Shown here: piece after piece, positions 1 through 7,353 of the stretch | Layout: every line of letters starts with the position of its first letter | Position numbering within the stretch: position 1 is the stretch's first letter | Assembly (NCBI GenBank): GCA_021784495.1 | Contig: JAJXSQ010000014.1 | Coordinates: 1-15,418, forward strand | Source of the DNA: Myxococcales bacterium | Lineage (GTDB): Bacteria; Myxococcota; Myxococcia; Myxococcales; Anaeromyxobacteraceae | DNA: 15,418 nucleotides | Direction of reading: 5' to 3' | The notes under the pieces: generated by a model | The model's database searches: none | The model's input: the letters and a program-made list of their open reading frames with translations, nothing else | Told to the model about the DNA's origin: nothing | Made by a program: the position numbers and the translations under genes

Positions 1-1
1 G

Positions 2-37
2 GCCCTCCGCCGGATGGACCGTGCGCTCGCCGCCTGA
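2..37 (+). CDS. C-terminal end of an upstream gene (partial)
   Basis: The window opens inside an open frame that reads ALRRMDRALAA and stops at TGA (35-37). It is in the same frame as, and 42 bases upstream of, the next gene. Only eleven residues are visible, so no function can be given. The Arg/Ala-rich helical end is ordinary for this GC-rich genome, and the frame could also be non-coding. Confidence 0.35.
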   Translation, partial: ALRRMDRALAA

Positions 38-53
38 CCCGGCCCTCGCCGGG

Positions 54-80
54 CGCCGGCGATCCCGGCGGGCGCCGGCG
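54..80 (+). other. GC-rich hairpin against the start codon of the beta-helix gene
   Basis: An 11-base direct repeat, GGGCGCCGGCG, occurs at 51-61 and 70-80. Each copy contains the self-complementary octamer CGCCGGCG (54-61 and 73-80), so the two copies can pair as an 8-bp stem with an 11-base loop. The stem ends on the first base of the GTG start at 80. No Shine-Dalgarno sequence is visible there. It may terminate the upstream gene, limit translation of the next one, or be a by-product of GC richness. Confidence 0.3.
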
Positions 81-1120
81 TGACCGCGCTGGCCGCCCTC
101 GCGCTCGCGCTGACCGCCGCCGCCCGCCTCGAGGTCCCCCCGGGCGGCTCGGTCGAGGCGGTCCTCGCGACCGCCCGGCCCGGCGACGCGATCACCGTCG
201 GGCCGGGCGAGTACCGGACGCCGCTCGGCCACCTCTCCGACCTCCGCATCACCGGCGCCGGCGCCGGCGTGACGGTGCTCATCGTCCCGCCCGGCGAGGA
301 GGGCGCGGTCGCCACCGGCCCGCTCGCGCTCGCGCGGCTCACCATCGTCGCCGGCCCGGGCCGCTCCGCCCTGGCGGTGCTCGGCGGCCGGGCGACCCTC
401 ACCGACGTCGCCCTCCTCGGCGGCGCCTGCGGCGCCTTCGTCGAGGCCGGGAGGCTCGACGGGACCGAGGTGCTCCTCGGGGGCGACTACGGGCTCCTCG
501 TCCACGGGGGCGAGGTCCGGCTGCGCGGGGTGACCGCGAGCGGGAGGCGCGCCGGCGTCGCCCTGCTCGCCGGGACGCTCGACCTCGCCGGCGCCGCGGT
601 GACCGGCCCCTCCGCCGAGGCCGGGGTCACCGTCTCCGGCGGGATCGCGCGCCTCGCCGAGGTGATCGTCCGCGCGCCGGGGCCGACCGGCGTCGCGGTC
701 TCGGGCGGGGAGCTCTCGGCGCGCGACCTGACGGTGGCCGGCTCGCGCGAGGCGAGCGGCTTCCTCGGCGACTGCCTGCAGGTGCAGCGCGCCACCGTCC
801 GGCTCGAGGCGAGCGAGCTGGTCGCCTGCGGCGGCGCCGCCGTGGAGGGCGCCCACGCGGCGCTCCAGCTGGCCGGGGTGACGGCCGCCGGGGGGGAGGC
901 GGGCTGCATCGTCCTGACCGACGGGAGCCGCGCCGAGCTCGACGGCACCCTCTGCACGCACCGGGGGCCGGGGCTCGTCGCCACCGGGGGCGCGCAGGTC
1001 ACCGCCCGGGCGGCGCGCTTCTGGACCGATCCCGAGCTCTGGATCGACCGCGGATCGGGGGCGCGGTTCGACCGGCTCGATCCGCCGACGGCGAGGCGCG
1101 CCCGCCCCCCGCCCCCCTGA
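80..1120 (+). CDS. exported right-handed parallel beta-helix (pectin-lyase-fold) protein, function unknown
   Basis: This 346-residue protein begins with a short hydrophobic stretch (residues 1-15, ending AAA) that looks like a signal peptide, although it lacks the usual basic residues. Residues 19-47 (VPPGG...PGDAITVGPGEY) are the opening usually seen in parallel beta-helix proteins. The rest is a run of imperfect turns of about 22-25 residues with the pattern GG-x-hydrophobic-x-hydrophobic-x-G, for example VHGGEVRLRGVTASG and VSGGELSARDLTVAG. This predicts a right-handed beta-helix such as those of carbohydrate-active or surface-binding proteins. I see no polysaccharide-lyase catalytic signature. 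GTG at 80 is the first NTG codon after the in-frame stop at 35, but it has no clear ribosome binding site. The tail is Arg/Pro-rich. It lies 115 bases upstream of pssA on the same strand. The fold is fairly sure; the role is not known. Confidence 0.8.
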   Translation: MTALAALALALTAAARLEVPPGGSVEAVLATARPGDAITVGPGEYRTPLGHLSDLRITGAGAGVTVLIVPPGEEGAVATGPLALARLTIVAGPGRSALAVLGGRATLTDVALLGGACGAFVEAGRLDGTEVLLGGDYGLLVHGGEVRLRGVTASGRRAGVALLAGTLDLAGAAVTGPSAEAGVTVSGGIARLAEVIVRAPGPTGVAVSGGELSARDLTVAGSREASGFLGDCLQVQRATVRLEASELVACGGAAVEGAHAALQLAGVTAAGGEAGCIVLTDGSRAELDGTLCTHRGPGLVATGGAQVTARAARFWTDPELWIDRGSGARFDRLDPPTARRARPPPP

Positions 1121-1235
1121 CGGCGTACTCCTCTCGCGGGGTCAGGGCGCGCTCGACAAGGTCGGGCGCGCGTGACACCCTCCCCCCAGATCGCGCCTCC
1201 CCGGGGGGGTTGCCCGCGCACGGAGACCGCTCGAG

Positions 1236-2087
1236 ATGCAGATCAACCTCCGAAAGGCGATGTTCGTCCTTCCGAACCTCTTCACGGTCAGCTCGATCTT
1301 CCTCGGCTTCTACGCGCTCACCCTGTGCGCCGGGGAGGCCACGCCGGTCCAGCTCTACCAGGCGGCCCTGGCGATCTTCTTCGCCATGTTCTTCGACGCC
1401 TTCGACGGGCGCGTGGCCCGGATGACCAAGACCCAGAGCGACTTCGGGGTCCAGCTCGACAGCCTCGCCGACGTCGTCTCCTTCGGCGCCGCCCCCGCGC
1501 TCCTCGTCTACAAGTGGGCGCTCGCGCCGCTCGGCCTCTTCGGGCTCGCCGTCTCCTTCTCCTTCGCCGCCTGCGGGGCCCTCCGGCTGGCCCGCTTCAA
1601 CGTGCTGGCGATGCGCGGCGACAAGGGCTCGGCGCGCTTCTTCGTCGGGCTCCCCATCCCGCTCGCCGCGGGCACCATCGTGGCCCTGGTCATCGCCCAC
1701 TACGCCGCCTACCGGGAGAACACCTCGGCGGCGTCGCAGCTGCCGGTCGCCCTGGTGGTGGTCCTCCTCTCCTTCCTCATGGTCTCCACCGTCCGGTACC
1801 GCACCTTCAAGGACGTCCACCTCTCGGGGAAGAGCTTCGCCCTCTTCGGCCTCCTCGCCCTCACCGGCCTGGCGGTGGCGGTCCGGACCCGCCCCTCGTT
1901 CGTCCTGGTGATCTACATGGCCGCCTACATCGCCATGGGGCTCGCCGAGACCCTCCTCGTCCGCCCCCGCCCCACCCCGCCGGCCGCGATCCCGCCCGAG
2001 GTCCGGGCGGCGCTCGAGGAGGACGAGGCGCTCGAGCTCGAGGCCGACGTCGAGGAGGAGCGGAACCCCGGGGACGAGTACGTCTAG
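1236..2087 (+). CDS. pssA: CDP-diacylglycerol-serine O-phosphatidyltransferase
   Basis: This inner-membrane enzyme joins CDP-diacylglycerol and L-serine to give phosphatidylserine, the precursor of phosphatidylethanolamine. The complete CDP-alcohol phosphatidyltransferase signature D-x2-DG-x2-AR-x8-G-x3-D-x3-D is present at residues 54-79, with D54, D57, G58, A61, R62, G71, D75 and D79. The opening (FVLPNLFTVSSIFLGFYAL) is the usual first membrane segment of class II PssA, and further hydrophobic segments lie near 80-115, 140-160, 168-186, 200-216 and 221-245. The ATG at 1236 is preceded by GGAG at 1222-1225. Residues 255-283 form a strongly acidic tail rich in Glu and Asp, which is an extension beyond the membrane domain. 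It is the first gene of an operon with pgpA, 3 bases downstream. The alternative, another CDP-alcohol transferase such as PgsA, is less likely because the N-terminal pattern is that of PssA. Confidence 0.95.
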   Translation: MQINLRKAMFVLPNLFTVSSIFLGFYALTLCAGEATPVQLYQAALAIFFAMFFDAFDGRVARMTKTQSDFGVQLDSLADVVSFGAAPALLVYKWALAPLGLFGLAVSFSFAACGALRLARFNVLAMRGDKGSARFFVGLPIPLAAGTIVALVIAHYAAYRENTSAASQLPVALVVVLLSFLMVSTVRYRTFKDVHLSGKSFALFGLLALTGLAVAVRTRPSFVLVIYMAAYIAMGLAETLLVRPRPTPPAAIPPEVRAALEEDEALELEADVEEERNPGDEYV

Positions 2088-2090
2088 GAC

Positions 2091-2624
2091 GTGGCCCGGC
2101 TCCCGACCATCCTCGCCCGGCTCGTCCGCGATCGCGACCGGAAGCGGGCCCCCCGGCCGGCGGCGCCGCCCGACGCCTGGACCGTCCTGGCGGCCTGGGG
2201 CCCCTGCGGCTTCAGCCCGTTCGCGCCCGGGACCGTCGGCACCGCCGGCGCGGTCCCGCTCGCCTGGGCGATCGCCGGCCTCGCGCCGCTCCCGCTGGCC
2301 GCCTTCCTGGCCGCGTTCCTCGCCCTCTCGATCGCGGCCGCGGCCCGGGCGAGCCGCTACTGGCAGGTCGCCGACGCCTCGCCGATCGTCATCGACGAGG
2401 TGATCGGGTACCTGGTCACCATGGCCGTCGTCCCCTTCTCCTGGCCAGCGGCCCTCGCCGGCTTCGTCCTCTTCCGCGCCGCCGACATCCTGAAGCCCTG
2501 GCCCGCCTCGGCCTTCGACCGGATGAAGAGCGGGTTCGGGGTGGTCATGGACGACGTCGCCGCCGGGGTCTGGGCCGGCGCGGCGCTCTGGCTCCTCCAC
2601 CGCCTCCTCCCGGGGGTGGCGTGA
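2091..2624 (+). CDS. pgpA: phosphatidylglycerophosphatase A
   Basis: This 177-residue inner-membrane phosphatase removes the phosphate from phosphatidylglycerol phosphate to give phosphatidylglycerol. PgpA family blocks are visible in order: FSPFAPGTVGT (41-51), IVIDEVIGY (99-107), FRAADILKPWP (128-138) and VVMDDVAAG (151-159). The Asp and Glu residues of the DE and MDD motifs are the expected metal and catalytic positions. The common F-R-x-F-D block reads F-R-A-A-D here. An Arg- and Pro-rich stretch of about 28 residues precedes the first motif. The GTG at 2091 lies 3 bases after the pssA stop and has no well-spaced Shine-Dalgarno sequence, so translation is probably coupled to pssA. Its TGA overlaps the cinA GTG. 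With pssA it places two branches of phospholipid synthesis from CDP-diacylglycerol in one transcript. Confidence 0.95.
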   Translation: MARLPTILARLVRDRDRKRAPRPAAPPDAWTVLAAWGPCGFSPFAPGTVGTAGAVPLAWAIAGLAPLPLAAFLAAFLALSIAAAARASRYWQVADASPIVIDEVIGYLVTMAVVPFSWPAALAGFVLFRAADILKPWPASAFDRMKSGFGVVMDDVAAGVWAGAALWLLHRLLPGVA

Positions 2625-3853
2625 GCCTGGTGGTCGAGATCCTGTCGACCGGCGACGAGCTCCTCACCGGCCAGGTGGTCGACACCAACTCGACCTGGCT
2701 CATGGACCGCCTCTGGGACCTCGGGGTCATGGTGCGGCGCAAGACGCTCGTCGGCGACGACCGCGCCGACCTGCGCGCGGCCATCGAGTCCTGCGCCGCG
2801 CGCGCCGATCTGGTGATCATGAGCGGCGGGATGGGGCCGACCGAGGACGACCTGACGAGCGCCTGCGTGGCCGAGGTGCTCGGCGTGCCGCTCGAGCTCC
2901 ACCCCCCGTCGCTGGAGGCGATCCGGGAGCGCTTCCGCGCGCTGGGCCGGCCGATGACGGCGAACAACGAGAAGCAGGCCCTCTTCCCCCGCGGCGCCGA
3001 GGTCCTCCCCAACCGGTTCGGCACCGCCCCCGGCTTCGCCGCCCGGGTCGGCCGCGCCCTCCTCGTCTGCCTCCCGGGCGTCCCCGCCGAGTTCCGGGGG
3101 CTCTGCGACGAGGCGGTCCTGCCCCGGGTGGCCGCCCTCCTCGACGGGAGACAGGCCGCCCGCGTCGTGAAGCTGCTCGGCGTCGGCGAGTCGGCCGCCG
3201 ACCATCGCATGCGGCCGCTGATGGACGCCCCCGAGCACCGCGGGGTCCGCTTCGGCTTCCGCGCCCACTTCCCCGAGGTCCACGTGAAGTGGGCGATCGC
3301 CGGCCCGGACGCCGAGGCGCACGCCGCGGCCCTCGAGGTGGAGGTCCGGCGGATCTTCGGCGACGCGGTCTGGGGCGCGGGGAAGGAGGAGCTCCCGGCG
3401 CTCGTGGTGGCGGCGCTCGCCGCCCGGGGAGCGCGGGTCGCGCTCGCCGAGAGCTGCACCGGCGGGCTCGTCGCCGCCCTCCTCACCGGGGTCCCGGGCG
3501 CCTCGGCCGTCCTCGACCTCGGCGTCGTCGCCTACGCCGACCGCGTCAAGGCGGCGCTCCTCGGCGTCGACGAGCGGCTCCTCGCCGCCCACGGCGCGGT
3601 CTCCGCGCCGGTGGCCCGGGCGATGGCCGAGGGGGCGCGCCGGCTCGGCGGCGCCACCTTCGGCCTCGGCGTGACCGGGATCGCCGGCCCCGGTGGCGGC
3701 ACCCCGGAGAAGCCGGTCGGCACCGTCCACCTCGCGCTCGCCGGCCCCGGGGGCGGCGCGGAGCGCGCCCTCCAGCTCCGCGGGGACCGCGAGCGGATCC
3801 GGCGCGCCTCGGCCTTCGAGGCGCTGGACCTGCTGCGCCTCGCCCTCCGCTGA
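2621..3853 (+). CDS. cinA: CinA family protein with C-terminal nicotinamide-mononucleotide deamidase domain
   Basis: This 410-residue protein has the full two-domain CinA layout. The N-terminal molybdopterin-binding-like domain (COG1058, about 1-170) shows ILSTGDELLTGQVVDTN and SGGMGPTEDDLT (68-79). The C-terminal PncC-type domain (about 255-405) shows LAESCTGGLVAALLTGVPGAS (275-295) and TGIAGPGGGTPEKPVGTVH (352-370), the usual NMN deamidase blocks, including the nucleophilic Ser in ESCTGG. The family deamidates nicotinamide mononucleotide in pyridine-nucleotide salvage and is named from competence-induced genes in some Gram-positive bacteria. The open frame extends far upstream, but that part is antisense-like shadow over pssA and pgpA. 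The GTG at 2621 overlaps the pgpA stop by 4 bases (GTGA) and starts the conserved protein exactly. The gene points at recA, which is on the opposite strand 16 bases away. Confidence 0.95.
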   Translation: MSLVVEILSTGDELLTGQVVDTNSTWLMDRLWDLGVMVRRKTLVGDDRADLRAAIESCAARADLVIMSGGMGPTEDDLTSACVAEVLGVPLELHPPSLEAIRERFRALGRPMTANNEKQALFPRGAEVLPNRFGTAPGFAARVGRALLVCLPGVPAEFRGLCDEAVLPRVAALLDGRQAARVVKLLGVGESAADHRMRPLMDAPEHRGVRFGFRAHFPEVHVKWAIAGPDAEAHAAALEVEVRRIFGDAVWGAGKEELPALVVAALAARGARVALAESCTGGLVAALLTGVPGASAVLDLGVVAYADRVKAALLGVDERLLAAHGAVSAPVARAMAEGARRLGGATFGLGVTGIAGPGGGTPEKPVGTVHLALAGPGGGAERALQLRGDRERIRRASAFEALDLLRLALR

Positions 3854-3858
3854 GGGCG
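3841..3858. terminator. hairpin between convergent cinA and recA
   Basis: CGCCCTC (3841-3847) and GAGGGCG (3852-3858) form a perfect 7-bp stem around the 4-base loop CGCT. The stem contains the cinA stop codon (3851-3853) and lies 11 bases beyond the recA stop. Its position between two convergent genes suggests a shared transcription end point. Neither strand has a T-run after it, so intrinsic termination is inferred from structure and position only. Confidence 0.45.
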
Positions 3859-3869
3859 GCGGGCCTCCC

Positions 3870-4922
<1,053 letters not shown>

Positions 4923-4979
4923 CCGCCTCGCTCCTTCTCCCGCCGGAGCGGGGGTGGTGGCCGCGCCGCGGCCGGTGGG
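4923..4979 (-). promoter_or_regulatory. recA leader: ribosome binding site with two small hairpins
   Basis: Read on the minus strand, this 57-base gap after the comM stop holds two inverted repeats. The first is GGCCGC/GCGGCC (4959-4964 with 4968-4973, 3-base loop). The second is CCCGC/GCGGG (4939-4943 with 4948-4952), whose RNA loop is UCCG closed by a C-G pair, the UNCG class of very stable tetraloops. The second ends 2 bases before AAGGAG (complement of 4931-4936). No CTG-N10-CAG, GAAC-N4-GTTC or other LexA-like operator is visible. A promoter could still be inside comM. Confidence 0.4.
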
Positions 4980-6503
4980 TCAGCGCGCCTCCCGGTCGAG
5001 GGCCCGGTACTGGATCGCCTCGGCGACGTGGATCGCCTGGACGGTCTCCTCCCCGGCCAGGTCGGCGATCGTCCGCGCGACCCGGAGGACCTTGTCGTTG
5101 GCCCGCGCCGAGAGGCCGAGCCGCTCGAGCGCCTGGACGAGGAGCCGGCGCCCGGCCTCGTCGGGGGTGCAGTGGCGCCGGAGCAGCGGGCCGCGCAGGC
5201 GGGCGTTCACCCCGGCCGGCGGCGCGCGCCCGGCGGAGAGCCGCCGGACCCGCGCCACCCGCTCCCGCACCGCCGCGCTCGGCTCCCCGGTGCCGGCGCC
5301 GGCGAGCGCCGCCGGGGGGACGGCCGGCACGTCCACGTGGAGATCGATCCGGTCGAGGAGCGGTCCCGAGATCCGCCGGCGGTAGCGCAGCAGCTCCGGG
5401 ACGGTGCAGCGACAGCGTCGGACCGGGTCCCCGTGGTGGCCGCACGGGCACGGGTTCATCGCCGCGACCAGCGCGAAGCGCGCCGGGTAGGTGACGCTGC
5501 GCCCCGCGCGGGCGAGGGTCACCTCGCCCTCCTCGGCGGGCTGCCGCAGCGCCTCGAGGACGTGGCGGCGGAACTCGGGGAGCTCGTCGAGGAAGAGGAC
5601 GCCGTGGTGGGCGAGCGACACCTCGCCGGGCCGGGGCTGGGTCGTCCCCCCGATCAGCCCGGCGTCGGAGATGGTGTGGTGCGGCGCGCGGAACGGGCGC
5701 TCCTCGAGCAGGCCGCGCTGCCGGGTGAGGCCGGCCACGCTGTGCACCACCGTCGCCTCGAGCGCCTCCTCGAAGGCGAGCGGCGGCAGCAGGCCGGGGA
5801 GGCGCCGCGCGAGCATCGTCTTGCCGCTGCCCGGTGGACCGAAGAGCAGGAGGTTGTGGCCTCCCGCCGCCGCGACCTCGAGCGCCCGCTTGGCGTGCGC
5901 CTGGCCGGCGACGTCGGCGAGGTCGAGCGGCGGCGCCGGCGTGGGGCCGGGGGGGGACGGCGGCGCGCGCTCGAGCCCGGGCAGCGGCGCGAGCCCCCGC
6001 GCCCAGGCGACGATCTGCTCGACGTGGCGGACCGGGTGGACGGTGAGCCCCTCGACCACCGCCGCCTCCCGCGCGTTCCCCTCGGGGACCACCAGGGCCC
6101 GGGCCCCGGCGCGCCGCGCGCCGATCGCGACCGGGAGGACGCCGCGGACCGGCCGCACCTCCCCGGTGAGGGAGAGCTCCCCGAAGAAGATCATCCCCTC
6201 CAGCGAGGCCCCGGCGCCGAGCTCCCGGCTCGCGGCGAGGAGCGCGACCGCGATCGGGACGTCGAGCCCGGCGCCGTCCTTGCGGAGGTCGGCCGGCGCG
6301 AGGTTCACCACCACCCGCTTCGCGGGGAGCGCCACGCCGCAGCCGCGGACCGCGGCGAGCACGCGGACCTTCGCCTCGGTCACCGCGCCGGCGGCGAGCC
6401 CCACGAGGTGGAAGATCGGCAGCCCCGGCGAGCTCTCGACCTCGACGTCGACCGGCAGGGCCTCGATCCCGACCACCGTCGCCGACCGGACGAGCGCCAC
6501 CAT
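4980..6503 (-). CDS. comM: ComM/YifB family AAA+ ATPase (magnesium-chelatase-like)
   Basis: This 507-residue protein belongs to the family that contains Haemophilus and Vibrio ComM, a hexameric helicase that drives branch migration during integration of transforming DNA. Residues 1-170 form the N-terminal ChlI/Lon-protease-like domain (MVALVRSATVVGIEALPVDVEVE is cut here to the first 20 in practice: MVALVRSATVVGIEALPVDV). The AAA+ core has Walker A GPPGSGKT (222-229), FRAPHHTISDAGLIGG (271-286), Walker B VLFLDELPEF (302-311) and the DRIDLHVDV block (384-392). Cys352, Cys354, Cys364 and Cys366 in MNPCPCGHHGD...RCRC form the family's zinc-binding insert. A Pro-rich linker at 180-192 separates the two halves. 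The start matches the usual family start, but no Shine-Dalgarno sequence is present; a perfect hairpin sits there instead. It is upstream of recA on the same strand. Confidence 0.95.
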   Translation of the reverse strand: MVALVRSATVVGIEALPVDVEVESSPGLPIFHLVGLAAGAVTEAKVRVLAAVRGCGVALPAKRVVVNLAPADLRKDGAGLDVPIAVALLAASRELGAGASLEGMIFFGELSLTGEVRPVRGVLPVAIGARRAGARALVVPEGNAREAAVVEGLTVHPVRHVEQIVAWARGLAPLPGLERAPPSPPGPTPAPPLDLADVAGQAHAKRALEVAAAGGHNLLLFGPPGSGKTMLARRLPGLLPPLAFEEALEATVVHSVAGLTRQRGLLEERPFRAPHHTISDAGLIGGTTQPRPGEVSLAHHGVLFLDELPEFRRHVLEALRQPAEEGEVTLARAGRSVTYPARFALVAAMNPCPCGHHGDPVRRCRCTVPELLRYRRRISGPLLDRIDLHVDVPAVPPAALAGAGTGEPSAAVRERVARVRRLSAGRAPPAGVNARLRGPLLRRHCTPDEAGRRLLVQALERLGLSARANDKVLRVARTIADLAGEETVQAIHVAEAIQYRALDREAR

Positions 6504-6505
6504 GG

Positions 6506-6526
6506 GGCGGCTGCAGAGCAGCCGCC
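6506..6526 (-). promoter_or_regulatory. perfect 9-bp hairpin abutting the comM start codon
   Basis: On the plus strand GGCGGCTGC (6506-6514) is followed by AGA and then GCAGCCGCC (6518-6526), a perfect 9-bp inverted repeat with a 3-base loop. On the comM transcript it ends 2 bases before the AUG at 6503 and occupies the place where a ribosome binding site should be. It could hold comM translation low until opened, mark a processed or leaderless start, or end the upstream transcript. No U-run follows. Confidence 0.5.
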
Positions 6527-6606
6527 GTGCCAGGGGCGCGGCGCCGGCGCCGGCGGGGGAACGGCGGCGTCCGGGAGCGGCGCGGCGAGCGCGCGCCGGA
6601 CGGGGG

Positions 6607-6633
6607 GCCGCGCCGCGGACCGGGCGGCGCGGC
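6607..6633 (-). terminator. GC-rich hairpin just downstream of the polysaccharide export gene
   Basis: GCCGCGCCG (6607-6615) and CGGCGCGGC (6625-6633) form a perfect 9-bp stem with a 9-base loop. It begins 8 bases past the stop codon (6642-6644) of the OPX lipoprotein gene in the direction of transcription. The position suits a transcription end or an mRNA 3'-end stabiliser. It is followed by a C-run in the RNA, not by U, so a classical intrinsic terminator is not proven. Confidence 0.45.
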
Positions 6634-6641
6634 GGGGAGCC

Positions 6642-7253
6642 CTAGAAGAGCGACTCGGGGACGAAGACGATGTCGCCCGGCTGGAGCAGCACGTTCGCCG
6701 CCCGCCCCATGGCGATGTCCTGGACGTTCACCTTGAGCTTCACCTCCTGCCCGTCGACGCGGCGGGTGAGGGAGGCGCTGTTCTGGGCGGCCTGCTTGGT
6801 GAACCCTCCCGCCAGGGTGAGGGCCTGGACGATGCTCATCCCGTCCTCGAAGAGGAAGGTGCCGGGCTTCTGCACCTCACCGAAGACGAAGACCTTCTTG
6901 GAGTTGTACTCCTTCACCAGCACCGAGACCTGCGGGTCCCGCAGGAAGCCGTGGGCGAGGCAGTCGCGGAGCCGCTCGGCGGCGCCGTTCGCGGTGAGCC
7001 CGGCCACCACCACGCGCTGGCAGAGGGGGAAGACGATGTCCCCCTTGGGCCCGAGCTGGAAGACGCCCGAGAGCTCCGGCTCCTGGAAGACCCGGACCTC
7101 GATGAGGTCGGTGGGGCCGAGGGTCGAGGCGACGATCTCGGCCGCCGTCGCGGGCGCCGCCGGCGGCGTCGCATCGACCTGCTCGCGGTGGTGGGCGCAG
7201 CCGACCCCGGCCAGCAGGGCCGCGGCGAGGAGGAGGGGGATCGGGGTCTTCAT
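6642..7253 (-). CDS. short OPX (Wza-like) polysaccharide export lipoprotein
   Basis: The product is a 203-residue exported lipoprotein of the polysaccharide export family. The N-terminus (MKTPIPLLLAAALLAGVGC) is a signal peptide ending at Cys19; the residue at -3 is Gly, weaker than a classical lipobox. Residues about 44-116 form the Poly_export domain (LGPTDLIEVRVFQEPELSG, later FLRDPQVSVLVKEYNSKK), and 119-197 form one SLBB-type domain (VFVFGEVQKPGTFLFEDG, AGGFTKQAAQNSA, LLQPGDIVFVPE). Full Wza has more SLBB copies and a C-terminal amphipathic helix that crosses the outer membrane; this protein stops at SLF and lacks that helix. In Myxococcus xanthus such short OPX proteins work with a separate beta-barrel, and here a barrel gene lies 100 bases upstream on the same strand. 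No clear ribosome binding site precedes the ATG. Confidence 0.92.
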   Translation of the reverse strand: MKTPIPLLLAAALLAGVGCAHHREQVDATPPAAPATAAEIVASTLGPTDLIEVRVFQEPELSGVFQLGPKGDIVFPLCQRVVVAGLTANGAAERLRDCLAHGFLRDPQVSVLVKEYNSKKVFVFGEVQKPGTFLFEDGMSIVQALTLAGGFTKQAAQNSASLTRRVDGQEVKLKVNVQDIAMGRAANVLLQPGDIVFVPESLF

Positions 7254-7283
7254 GAGGCGGGGCGCCCGGATCCGCGCCGGCGA

Positions 7284-7337
7284 GGGCGGGCGGCGCCAGC
7301 TCCCGCCCGCGGCGCGCCAGCGGGGGAGGGCCCCCGC
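7284..7337 (-). other. two tandem GC-rich hairpins between barrel gene and export lipoprotein gene
   Basis: In the 100-base gap, GCGGGGG/CCCCCGC (7320-7326 with 7331-7337, 4-base loop) and GGGCGGG/CCCGCCC (7284-7290 with 7302-7308, 11-base loop) are perfect 7-bp stems. They lie after the barrel stop codon and before the lipoprotein start. They could partly uncouple the two genes by attenuation or RNA processing and so set their ratio. No T-run is present. Nothing else was recognised in the gap. Confidence 0.35.
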
Positions 7338-7353
7338 CCGGCGGCGCGGGTGG

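Noticed and set aside
1153..1181. Possible pssA promoter, TCGACA with CACCCT 17 bases on
   Set aside because: The -10 match is too poor to support, although a promoter somewhere in 1121-1235 is likely.
999..2600. Minus-strand frame of 533 codons opposite pssA and pgpA
   Set aside because: Composition is Glu/Asp/Arg/Gly-rich without domains, and it lies fully opposite recognised genes.
1172..2620. N-terminal extension of the cinA frame over pssA and pgpA
   Set aside because: The 483 extra codons overlap two conserved genes in another frame and read as Arg/Pro/Gly-rich filler. The CinA family start coincides with GTG 2621.
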